From Opisthocomus hoazin (Eukaryota > Chordata > Aves > Opisthocomiformes > Opisthocomidae), in contig NC_134420.1 of NCBI RefSeq assembly GCF_030867145.1, positions 40,647,237-40,711,236 of the forward strand: a stretch of 64,000 bases of DNA, read 5' to 3'. The notes under the pieces are model-generated. The model searched no databases and was not told the origin of the DNA. It saw nothing but the letters and a program-made list of their open reading frames with translations. The translations under genes and the position numbers were made by a program. Numbering within the stretch: position 1 is the first letter of the stretch; each line of letters opens with the position of its first letter. Positions 17,125-29,100 of the stretch are shown one piece after another.

Positions 17125-18399
17125 TGAAGAGGTTTACGAAAAGGGTCTTAGGCCTTACAAGTTTTACTGGTGTGGAAATGATTTTAGATTTATTTTTAAT
17201 TGAATTGGAGCTCTCTTGTGCAGCTCATCTCTGTATGGCAACCAGACCAACCACAGTAATATGGTAGCTTTTGATCTTTTGCCCATGTATTTTGGCAGCG
17301 AAATGAAATGGACTTTGAAAGAGACTTACATGGAACTGATATCTTCACTGTACATAGCAAAATGAGTGATTATGTTGCACTGGTGATAGTCACGCTTGCA
17401 TTTGGTTCTGGGTTCTCCAAAGTGTTTGCTGTAGTAATATATGCATGTATATATCCTTATACGTATGTATGTATACACATATATATGCATAGAAATTTTT
17501 TCCCTAAGTCTTCTCTTTAACTTTGCAGTGGAAGAGCATCCCTGGCTTGGTAACAAGTTTCAGAGACCGCATCTGTATGACATAGCATATGAGTACCCTG
17601 CCTTGAAAATTAACATAATTGAAGACGAAAGGACAAATATTTCATATCAGAAATATCACAGAGACAGTTGACTAAGAAGAAACTGTGGATATTTTTCAGG
17701 CTGTTTCCTAAAACAGAAGTTAATTTGTGATTTAGTTTTCTGCTTAAGGGAAAACCTCAGAACTTTGGAATTTTGAGAAAGAACAGAACTGAAGTGTTTT
17801 TAGTGATAATGTGAAATAGTCTTTCCTTCTTACAGCCCACAGTCAAAGTGCCACAGAGGTATGTTCTTCAGATGTAGCCTGAATGCATCATATACTGCTG
17901 AAAGTGTAAAAAGTGCCCAAAGTCATGTAGAGAAAAAGTTTGCAATGTCTGGTGTCACGTTCTGTACTTTAATGGCTGCAGCAATAGTTCTGTAGACTTT
18001 TCCTTTCTGATCAAACATCAGCTGTTGTCATCAACTGGGTGGACAAATTTGTTTCTGCCTTTTCATTTCAGCTTTGACTATGAATTCTGCCCATTGTACC
18101 GGCACCTAACAGAAGTAGGAAACTACCTTCTGACCTTCTTTTTGTAAATAAACTGCATAAGAAACTATCAGGAAGAGTATCCTGCAGGCTCTTCCTTCTG
18201 CCAAAAGACATACAAAGGGTTCCTTTGTTCATTCTGTCCATGCTTATTATGCAAAGCAAATAGATCATAATTTAAAATGCTAAAACGACTATTTATTTTA
18301 TAAGTAATAATAGAGAGATGGTGATTGTGCAATCTCCAAATAGGGTTCTGTGGTGACAGGGAGACAGTGGGTGCTATTAAAAGCTTGACATTTATCACT

Positions 18400-18493
18400 C
18401 ACAGTGGTTAAATTTATCATAGTATTTGTGGCATTTGCCAATCTAAGTATAGAGAATGCCACAAATACCACAGACCAGATAAATGCTGCTGTG
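18400..18493. repeat. Imperfect inverted repeat (hairpin-forming)
   Basis: The core arms GTATTTGTGGCATT (18422-18435) and AATGCCACAAATAC (18455-18468) are perfect 14-bp complements around a 19-nt loop. The pairing continues outward with ATTTATC (18412-18418) against GATAAAT (18478-18484) and CACAG (18400-18404) against CTGTG (18489-18493), with internal loops between. The whole is about 94 nt, the size of a microRNA precursor or a tiny MITE-like relic. Neither identity is shown. Confidence 0.75.
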
Positions 18494-18989
18494 CAAAACC
18501 CAGGAAACTGCTGGTGGTGCTTTGCTAAACCTACGGCACTCCATTTTCTGGAAATGCATTGCAGATGCTACTGGCTAGGAATTTCTCAGTACGGAAAAGG
18601 AAAAAGTTTGTTATGCTTTTCTTTTCCTTCATCTTGCCTTTTTAGACCAAAAGGTCTTTGGTATAGCAAATATGTCTTTTTGTAGCCTCCAGAGCAATGG
18701 AGACCCTGTCAGAGCTGGAGTGTTCTAAAACTTATAAAAAACAGATCATGGCATATTGTTCACACAGGCAAAACGGTGTCTGTCCAGTATGTGAAGGTTG
18801 GGAAATGTTCAACAGGAAATTATATCGAGCATTTTGTGACAAGCAACCCACTGTGCAAGTCTAGTTGTGAAAAATGGTTTTTCCAGCAGAAAATTGTCTT
18901 CAAGGACATAATTTAAGAGTTCTAGAGCTCCGTTTAAATCCTGAAGGACAGAATGGACATAGTCGATCACATTGTACACTTACTCTAAG

Positions 18990-19006
18990 ACACACACACA
19001 CACACA
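18990..19006. repeat. Short (AC)n microsatellite
   Basis: About eight AC dinucleotides. Too short to be remarkable. Confidence 0.8.
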
Positions 19007-19216
19007 AATCATCATTATTTTCATTCATTTTTCCTTCACCTAATAAAATTATTTTAATGATGGTAGAGGAGATAAAGGCTTTGCCATTGTCTTACAGTGT
19101 TGGGGTTTTTGGAGTCCAGGTACCAAAGTCCCATTTGTACCTTGAAAAAATATTGTTTCTTGGCTTCTCCAGGATCACAGAGTGAACATGAAATTGACAG
19201 CTGCTCTCCAGTCTTG

Positions 19217-19221
19217 TCTGC
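19217..19221. repeat. Target site duplication of the solo LTR, left copy (TCTGC)
   Basis: It abuts the TG end of the LTR and is identical to 19866-19870. Confidence 0.85.
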
Positions 19222-19865
19222 TGTCATAGTTTAACCCAACAGCCAGCAACTAAGCACTAGACAGCCACTCGCTCAGCCCTCACCTTCCTGCCCAGTGGAA
19301 TGGGGAGGAGAAATGGACAAAAGGGGAAACTCATGGGTTGAGATAAAGGCAGTTTAATAAGGCAACAAAGGAAAGACTAATACGACTAAAGATAATAATA
19401 ATGTTAATAAGGAATATGCAAAACAAACTGTATGCAATACAATTTTTCTCATGACTCGATGACCAATTCCCAGTCAGTCCCTGAGCAGCCACTGCAGAAC
19501 CCCAAAATCACGAATTTCAGCAAATTCCTAAAAAAGTTTGAACACCTGGACAAAAGAGGATTTGAACTCATGGAAAGGAGAAGAGCAGGGAGCTTCCTGC
19601 CCCCTGGCCAGTCCCCATTCATAAACTGAGCGTGACATCTATGGTATGGATTATTTCCATTGGCCAACTTGGGTATCTGTCTGGCTGTACTCCCTCCCAG
19701 CTCCTGCACACCTGCTCATTAGCTGAGTATAAGAAACTGGAAAAAGTCTTGATTTCAGAGAAACAACTGAAAACTTCAGCATTATTAACATTCTTCTCTT
19801 ACTAAATCCAAAAAGCAGCAGCAGCTGAGAGGAAAATTAACTCTGTCCCAGCCGAAGCCAGGACA
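19222..19865 (-). mobile_element. Solo LTR of an avian ERVL-like endogenous retrovirus
   Basis: A 644-bp element begins TGTCATAG and ends CAGGACA on the + strand, so it has the TG...CA ends of an LTR. It is flanked by the exact 5-bp direct repeat TCTGC (19217-19221 and 19866-19870), which is the target duplication size of ERVL-class insertions. The body resembles a common avian LTR family that I recognise from its CAGCCAGCAACTAAGCAC-type end and its opposite end, which in sense begins TGTCCTGG. That start places the element's sense on the minus strand. No gag, pol or env sequence adjoins it, so this is a solo LTR left by LTR-LTR recombination. The family name (close to TguLTR5 by memory) is not verified. 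Short ORFs inside it are meaningless. Confidence 0.88.
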
Positions 19866-19870
19866 TCTGC
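19866..19870. repeat. Target site duplication of the solo LTR, right copy (TCTGC)
   Basis: It abuts the CA end of the LTR and is identical to 19217-19221. Confidence 0.85.
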
Positions 19871-22391
19871 AGGTGCAGTTCTGTCCCTGCTGGACTAGAG
19901 GAGCTGCTGTGGTGCTAAAGCACCAGTTCTCAGAGGTATGAAGTTGTCTAAAGGGTGTTTTGCTGCAGCTTAAGAAAGCGTAGTAAAAAGTTGAAAGAAT
20001 GTGGCAATATTTGTGACTAAATTCTTCATCTTTTGTGATGATGTGCACTTGATGCCTTAACGGGATTCTACCCCTGTAGGACAGACCTAAGCCTAGAGAT
20101 TGATAATTTCCTTACCATGGAGCTGTTCAGACAGGCTATTTGATTATCTCTGAAGGTTTTGAATGCATCTGGTTACAGCAGATGGCACTGAAGAGTATAT
20201 AATGAAATTCCTGGGCTATCAACGAAACCTCTGTGTTGCAAGTCAGTCCTGCTGTCAGTCCTTGACATGAACTCTTGAAGTTCATCTGGTGTGCATTCTC
20301 CCTCAAACTCCCTGCTCTTTCCCCAAAGACAATTTGCCTGGTGAAAGCAATGGAGGGAAGTACACTAGGGAAAGAGGATACTGTATCCACCTTCAGTCAT
20401 TTTTATAACAATTTAAAATTTACCCTCATCGTAAGTAAGCTGACCTCTTTAAAAATCTCTTGAAGAATAGAATGTATTTTCTTCAGTGAGAATTATTTTG
20501 GAAGACTAGAACTTGAGATGTAACTTAAATGTAGAATAAAAATGCTGCACTGTATTCTTAGGGCCATAAAAAAAAATTAAGGGCCAAATTTTCAGCTCAG
20601 ATAAATCAGAACATAGCTCTTGTTTTGAAGCCAGTAATACTAGTGGGGCTGTCTAAAGTGGGTGAGGGTATGGCTATTTTCCTAAATAGATTTTTTTTTT
20701 CTTCCCATGCTGTATATCTCCCATGCATGCTTCTAATTAACCATTGAATATAGTGGCTGAGAAGAGTCAAGTGGAGATGTGTAAGTTTGTCTTTATGAAA
20801 GGGCATTTCAAGTGGATCTTTAAAATTGTGTCTTGGGCTAGATTCTAGTGCAGCTTGCTGCAGGCTCTGAGAGCTAACTTAAATGCTGGTGTGTGCAACT
20901 TTTGAATTGTTTATTATGCCCACCAAAATGCTGGAAGTTTCATGTCTTAAAAGCAGCTGTATACTTCTGAATGTAGCTTTTGATTTCTGAGAAGATGACT
21001 TTCCTAATAAATATCAAACATAAGAAGCACTGTTGTGTTCTGCAATGCTACGCAGTTGCAGAAGACCACTCAGACTTTGAGTGATGTACTGCTTTTACTT
21101 TGCCTTTTCTACAGGTATTGTGCTTTGGTTTTCCTATTTATGTATTCATTTATTTAAAAATAAAAGTATGTTAACAAGGTATTTATAACCATTGTAGCAA
21201 TGCACTTGATTTGTTCCAGAGCCAGTTGTGATAGGTCATACCCTCTCTGCAGGACCATCGTCACTGCCCTGTGACACAGGTATATTGGCACTTCCTAGTT
21301 CTGGAAAACTTGTTTTTCCCTGATGCCAGAGAAAAGAATAATTAAATAACTTTTATTTAATTCTTTTAATATATTCACTTTATATATCTCTCAGACCCAC
21401 CTTCCCAGTGAAATAAAGCGTAGCTCTCATTTATGTCAAAAATATTGCCTTACTTTAGACTATACTTTTTTTTTTTTCCAAAGCCATCTTGAAAACTGCG
21501 TTGTTAGGGAGGGTTAATCACAAGAGAAGAGACCTTAAAAAAGGGGAAACTCATTCCCTGTTCTCTGCTTGAGGGTGTTTCTATCACCACGGCACAGGTA
21601 GGAGGCTTGGCACCCAGTGTAGTTTAGCTTGTTGGCCATGCTGTCTTTCAGAGTGAAATATGCTGTATTAATTGCATTTTCCATTTGACAGGAACTCTGC
21701 CCACATGGTGTGTATGACTCACCCACCTGTCCAGTTGGTGTTCTTTGGATTAATTGATCCATCTTTGAGCTCATGCTTTCTCTCATGCCTTGTTTGTCTT
21801 TGTGGCAGTCTTATTTGGATTTCGCACATTTGTTTTTGCTGCACGTACCGCCTTCAAGCCCAAGGAACAGTTTGCACTGACATTTCAGGTGACATGACAC
21901 TGGACTTTGATAACTAGTTGGTGTAATTAAACTAAATATGTTTCACAAATATTTATTAAAACCCTGTGGGGACTTGGCTGTCATATTTTTCTCTCTTCCC
22001 CTGCACTAGCTTTCCTGTAAGCCTTTCTTTACAATACAATTTCTGCCCTAAGGCAGATCCTTCACTCCAAGGAAATATATGAAATGATGAAATGTATCAA
22101 ACAACATTAATGAAATAAATCAGATCAGTAATTTGTCCATGACTTTTTAACATATTGCCTATTGACGTATTTTTAAACTAGGCAAGTATTTAAGTATTTA
22201 TCAGCAAATATTTGAAGTCACCTGTGTATTTTATGTCCACTGGAACTATTCGATGGGTATACTCATATACTGAAATCAGGACTGGAAATCTACTGATTTC
22301 TGTTCTTCAACATCAGAAAAGTTCTGGTTTTGAGGAAAAAGTTAGATAGTTGCATCTCAGCATGAGGCCTTGAAATTCCTGTCTGAAAATG

Positions 22392-22392
<1 letters not shown>

Positions 22393-22431
<39 letters not shown>
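22393..22431. repeat. (TG)19 microsatellite
   Basis: Nineteen uninterrupted TG units plus one T. Likely length-polymorphic. Confidence 0.95.
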
Positions 22432-22434
<3 letters not shown>

Positions 22435-25400
22435 TTTCAACTGTTTTAATCATGTGAAAATCTTACTTAAATCTAAAGCTTAGGTGCCCTGGCCCTTCTG
22501 TTTTGTTGATTCACTGTAACCTGTCTTATTTTTTTAGGCAGAGTGAAGCCTCTGGGGTGAGAAAAGTTCTCCATAGACTCTTTCTTACAAGTTTCCCCAA
22601 GAAAGCCTGTGTTTCACCATGGCTCTGTGCTGAAGGAGGAAAATGACAGTATATCCAGATGGGGAAAAGGAGGCTTACTGTCCCGTGTCAGGAGGCATCA
22701 CCTCCTGGTTAGTTTGGACACAGCCTGAGCTAGTCTGCTCTGAGTAAGCTGTGTGCAGAATGGAGATATTCTGGAGGTGTGACCAAAGAAAGTAAAATTC
22801 TGTATTTTGTTTATTGTGTGTCCAGCAGCTATGGACACATATAAATGTATCCTTCAAAATCTGAAAAACAGAAAATGTAGATAAAACCCGATGTAGTATT
22901 TGCAGTAAATCTTATGAATTGATACAAAACAATAGCTGATAAAGTTGTACACATCTTTACCCACTTGCATGCAAGTGTAAACACATGAGACTGTCTCACC
23001 CTGTCGTAGCCTTTGAAGTTCGATTGGTGAACATTTCAAATGGCCATTTCTACAGTTCAGCGTCTGTATTAGGTGTTCAGTGGGGTGAGAGGTGGGTGAC
23101 GGAGCCTTTTTGGTTTCCCTTTCAGCCTCAGCTGGGTGTGGAGCTGGGCAAGCACTAGCGGGAAAGGTCCCCAGGGATGGGTCAGGCAGCTTCTTGGTGC
23201 AGCAGTCAGCGTGAACCAGCCTGCCCACACCAGGACCCCGAGTCTCCTGGGAAGGTCATAAAGAGGTGTGGATAGGGTAAGGTAAGATACGTCTTTCCAT
23301 GCTGTTTCCCACTCAGCAGGACAGACACAGCTTTAGACTAAAGAAATCCTGGAGCAAGGTACCATAAAAAATATATATATATTTTTCCTATAAATCACTG
23401 GTGTTTGGTTATCTCACAGGAAAACAGCCCTCACTTTCTTACAGAGAAGTGTGAAAGAGGTTGCAAACAGCTACAAAGCAGAATTTCTAAATCTAAAACA
23501 CAAACTAAATAGCTAGTTAAAATGAGGACAGATTTGCATAGGATGTGTGTAAATCAGTGCAGCCCTGGAGCAACTCTGACCTATGTGAGAAATTATGCGG
23601 GTTTCACTGTTATCTAGAAAAATAAACTGTAACTGCTACTACCATAGCAACATTACTCATAGTGCTGATTTGTCTTTTTCTTAAAAGCACAGAAATCAAT
23701 CATGCACAATTGTAGGTGTTCTACAATGTTTTATGAATGATTCAATTTATCTTTTTCTCTTGTTGTGTCACAAATTCTTTCCTGGAGCATAGTCAAAAGT
23801 ACACCATCTCTAATGGATCCTGGAAAATATAGTTATGAATTGAATATTTCAGAACATGATTTTTTTTTTTCAAAAATTGATAAGTAACCACTTCAGTTTT
23901 CTGTGGGATAAGAGAAATTGAGTACCATAATCACAACTTTATAAAACTCAGGACTCATGATTCACAGAGAATTTTGATACTCCAAATTTGACTTTGCTCC
24001 ATTTTGGAACAGAAACATGACAGGAATTTCATGAAATGCTCATCCTGGAAAACTTTTAGTATTGGGAAGAGTAAAAACCAGTGTTCTGAAAACAAGGCAT
24101 GCTCTGCAGCACTAAGCAGATGCTGTTTGTTAATAACAGTTGTGGAACTCACAGAAATGCCAGTCTGAATTACCACTTGTGAAACTCCAGATGTGCATGA
24201 CTGGGACAGGTCCGGGAAAATATTCTGGGCCTGTGACTCTGTATTTTCTAGTGAAAGGGTATAGAGCTGTAGACTAGACTAAAGATTCTAGACTAAATAA
24301 GTGAAACTTTTGAATGTTTATAGAACTCAAATTCACTTGAAGATTTTTTTTTTATATTGTATGAACTCTACAAAGCAGGTCAAATTCTTCTCTCAAACCC
24401 ATGACTATATGTTCTTGATACACTTGTACTAATGTCACTGAAAAGATAAGTCAATAGATTTTACCTAGGGCCTTACCTGCGACAAAGACTAAAATCACAT
24501 AGAATTTAAATATATTCTCCCCACACAGGCCATTTAAATCACTTCAATAATCTTATAGCAGAGGATTCCTAGAAAATAGGATTGCCTATGGAATTCTCTA
24601 TTAAATATTATTCAATATTTCTTTTTGCACTCTGTCATGCAAATAGACACCAATTATAAAACATATGCGTAAACACGTGCATTTGCACACACATGCCTAT
24701 GTGCCTATATGCATTTATACATTATGTATCTGTAACAGATTCAATATCAAATATATTTTACATATTGTTATTTTAACTATAGAATCTTTGAATGACAGAA
24801 GGATAAAAAAATCTCTGCGTTTCTTACTGAGCTCCCGCTTTTCACTCCCATTCACTGACATAGTTTACTTTCAAATCAATCATTTGACTGCCCTAGTTAT
24901 TTCAAGGGATTTTATCAGCCAGGCCTCTGAAGAGATGCTTTAAAGTAACATGAATTCCCTTCTGAGACTTGTGAGACGAGAGTGAGGGGCATCAGGAATA
25001 CTGAAGACATATGGTGGTGTAACAATCAAAACAAAGGAAAGCAACTGTGCCATAAATCACGTTACTGAGCTGAAAGCAGCTGGGAGTACAGGGGTTAAAC
25101 ATTTGGATGAAGACAAATGTAGACAAGGCAAAGCAAAGCTGTAGGTCTGAAAAAAATCCTTGATACAATGCATTCATACTAAAATACTGAAGCATGATTT
25201 CTCATAAATATATTTTTTTCCCCCTACAGAATACAAGAAGCATCAAAGTGCTGCTTGGAGTTCCAATATAGAGGACTCTTTTCTTTTTAGTTGGTCTTAT
25301 TTTTTGCTGTTCTGGGTATTCTGAAGCACTCACTAACTTTCTTATCATTCATATTCATATTCTGCCACTAGAGATTTAAAAAAGTTCTGGTGTAAATAAG

Positions 25401-26131
25401 ATCTTAAGGGTTTTTAAATTCTGGGTCCACTAAAGTCAGTGGGAATTGCTACTAATACCATGAAAATTCACTACCATGGGATGAAGATATCATGATATAA
25501 ATTAAAAAATATTTTTTCAATTTATTATTGTCATTAAATTTAATGAAGTTTCATCCAATTACAATTTTTCATTCCTTTTGATTTGTAAGGAAAAGAGGAA
25601 AATAAGGTTTGCCAAACTGAGTCTCACCAATAGTCTGTATCGGTTCTAGTATAGTGGAAGCATAATTGGGTAGTATTTTACCAGAATGCACTAATCTGTT
25701 ACATAAGCTTGCATATCTTTTGGAATATGTATCTTTGAAAGAACAGGCTCTAGGGAAAAAACCCACAATTTTGTTATCAATGAAAGATCATTTTCATTCA
25801 CATATTGAATTTATTATTATGTTAGTATGTGTGTATTTCTTTGCATCTTTACAAAGTGTACTAAATCTGGCTATATGGAATCCTTCACACTCTTCCGTGT
25901 CCAAGGTATTTTTGAAAGGCTCTTTCTTTAGTGAGTATGGAAGCTTAAAGTAGACTATAATGGGAATCCACAAGAGATTTGCTCGCAAATTTATGCTTAA
26001 GCCGTCAAAGTTCATGAAGCTGCATTAGTGGATGCTTTAGCAGAATAGGAGTGTTCTTTTGAGACTGGCGGAAGAGAGTAGAGAAAATCAGGAGACTGGC
26101 AGCAGATGATCTCGCTCCTGGATCATTTTAC

Positions 26132-26149
26132 TTTTTTTTTTTTTTTTTT
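26132..26149. repeat. Poly-T run of 18
   Basis: An uninterrupted T run between a C and an A. No retroelement body is recognisable next to it on the minus strand. Confidence 0.85.
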
Positions 26150-29100
26150 ACTTCTTTCCAGAGCCTGTCAATTCATAAGGATTTGATTCAGTAACATTTT
26201 CCTCCTTCTAGTTGCAGCCTTTCTGCAAACAAACCAGAGTTTACTCTCAGGAGTTTGAAAGAAGTGCAGACCCTGCTGCACTGGGAGCTGTATATATGCC
26301 AGAAGTATATGCAATTGTGATTCAGTATATATGTCCAAATTATTTTCAAAGAAGTTGATCTGAGCTGTTAGTTTGTTCATGAGATGGTCCTTGTGGACAG
26401 CTGACAACACCTTCATGAGACTGGAGTGGTTTTGTCTGTCAGGGAATAAAATATTCTGAAACTGGAAAAGTATGATACTTAAGATTTGTTTTCTAGTCAA
26501 AGCAGTTACATTTAAGTATTTTAAATTATCTTAGTTCAAAACACTGTGGAATATTTAGTGAATATATGCTCCCCTCGTGAATATTTCTTATACTACACCT
26601 CTGGTGAATACAGCTATAGAAATTCAGCATGACAGATGAGCCCTCACATTAAAAGCTCGTGCATATTCACAGATTTATTCCTTCTTTACTGATAACTTTC
26701 ACTGAATTTCTGAAAAACTTTCCATTTATATCAATCTTTGGTGGTAGATACGAAACCCTGACACATAGTGGAGTCTTATTACAATCATTAGGGTAACTAT
26801 TTTGCCTCTTTATGCATTACAGAAAGCCCTGAATTCTGTTCACTTGAAGCCTTGCTTTCTCAAGTGTGGAGTGTATAAATGCAGGCGGTTTTCCACCCTC
26901 ACAACAAGGAACACAAGCCCTTGCCCTGCTATTGACAGTTCTGACACAAACACTGTTGACCAGCTACAAGGAGTGTGCTACCTATTTCTTGGCAGCAAAA
27001 TGGCAGTGTTCTTGAAATGGTGCTTTCCCTTGTGAAGGGTTGACATCATTAGCACATCCACATCTCATCCATTTTGGGAAGTCTTTACTTTTCAAACTGT
27101 AGGTAAAATGCACTTTCTGGGGTGTGAAACACTAGAGTTGTCTTTTGAAGGAATTTCGTTTAAGAAAAAAAGGCAGAGAGGGGTGTCTCATTAAGATGCA
27201 CATAGCAGCTGACTGCAGCTGGGATTGCGCTCATAGAGTGGGGAGAGAATGTACGCCCAAATGCTCATTTTAATGAGCAAGAAAGTGTAGGTGGAAGCAG
27301 ATGACCTAGATGATTTTATGAATAAAATATGTAATCTGATGTAATCATTTCATTAATACACACATGGCACCAAATGAAAACAGAATATAGCAGATGGTTA
27401 TGAGAGTTCTTAAAAAGGCTTTTTCAGTTTAGTAAAGACGTGAATTTCATGGACTACTCCAAATACTGTTAGAAAGGAAGCACTCCTCATGTCAGTCTTC
27501 CAAAGAAAGTTTTATTCCTTTATGAAAATAACACTGAAAAATCCTTCTTTTGTGACACTAGCTAGAAAATGCCAGAAAACTTCTAAAAGAAAAAATTATT
27601 TTCTTTAGTAATAGCTTACAATTTTTAATTAAAAGCTCTTTATTTGCTCCCAGTCTGCTGCAATTGGTGGAAACAGAATAGATGTCTGCAATATAATAAT
27701 GAAATACAGTAATTCATCATGCAGTTTTAGAATCTAATATGACATTTATTAATTTGCTGCAATTATGGATCCACTGAAAAAACTCCACAAAAAATCAAAG
27801 AAGGTTGTTGGCATAGTACCAACAATATGTAGATTTATTTTCTAATAAAATCTTTGCAATAAATTTAGGATTAATATCTGTCTTTAGAAGGAGGTAGTAT
27901 GTGGGGAAGGTTTGTGTAAGATCTGGATTCTTTTTGACATTAGTTCACCGCAGCACAGAAAATAATGAAGCAGGGGAATACTGTGGCTTAGCACAGGGTC
28001 TGACAGCAGGTATGGCACTAGCCGTGTGGCTCCTTCGTCATGCCACCCAGTCACGCCATCCACCCCCAGGCTGCAGGGGGTCTGACAGGGGAGCCAAATG
28101 TGTCAGCTCTGCTCCCAGTGCGATCCGCTCCACACTTGAGGAATGTTCATCCTGCAAGGTTTGACTGCTCTCCGGGCCATTTACAGAACCAGATGAGGGC
28201 AAAAGGGCTGGATTTCTTAAGAGAGAATCTGGCCTACAGCTTCTTAGAGACAGATTAATCTTGGTTTAGCATCAAACTGAGGACACATACAGTCTCATTC
28301 TTCAGATCTAATCCAAGATCAACTCATTCTATATTATTTTATCATGAATTAATATTGCGGCAGTGGCAAGTTTGAACATACACAAACTCTGAAGTTTGCT
28401 TTTTGCAAAGCTTGTTCGAGCCCCTATTAGGAACAACGCAATTTATACTGAATTTTGTCTGTGGAGGGAAACTCATCCTTTCTGAATGCAAAGCAAAACA
28501 GACAAAATTACACTCTGCCTCCTAAAAGCCCATGTGTGGAGTGGGAAGCTGATTTTGTTCTCTTTGTATGCAACTGACCAAAAATACTGAACAGGACAGG
28601 CCTGGCCCTGCTGCAGACTGGTATTGCTGCTTCATTAGGAGATGGCTCTTTGTAAGATGGGAGACACAAAGCTTTTACAATCCTGAATGCTTGTGAATGA
28701 AATGTAGGCACGGTTTTCTAATGTGAATACCATACACTGTGCAATATGCATCCACATCATGCTTGGCAGCTTGCTGCTCTGCAAATCCGGACTTCACTAT
28801 CGGCTGAAGCATTCAGAGGAATGGTGTAAAACCTAACATGAACCTTTAGAACCTGAAAATCTGCTTATGTCTACAACTCCCTCTTACAATCATGACTATA
28901 CATAGTCTGAGCTCGTTGTGATTTAGACAATTTGTCAGGTAAGTCCACAGGTTGCTGTTATACATGTAATGGACAATGGAAATGCAAATAATTACATTCT
29001 TCATACACCTTTCACTGTTGCACTAAACACTCAGAGAACATCACTTTGATTCCTATTACTTCTGTTTTTACAGTAAGTCAGGACTCGGATTAAGGACAAC

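Larger units (their letters stand above)
11126..19216. other. Intergenic DNA between ACTC1 and the solo LTR
   Basis: AT-rich DNA without a recognisable gene. It holds a 19-bp unit repeated twice in tandem at 17087-17124, a 14-bp unit in 2.5 copies at 14451-14485, short TATG/TATA tracts near 17440-17490, a small CpG-containing patch at about 13040-13215 with an imperfect hairpin, and another hairpin at 18400-18493. Open frames are short and unlike known proteins. Muscle enhancers could lie here, but none can be called from sequence alone. Confidence 0.65.

Noticed and set aside
22854-23228. 124-codon open frame on the minus strand
   Set aside because: No domain or homology recognised and no splice or promoter signal; probably chance.
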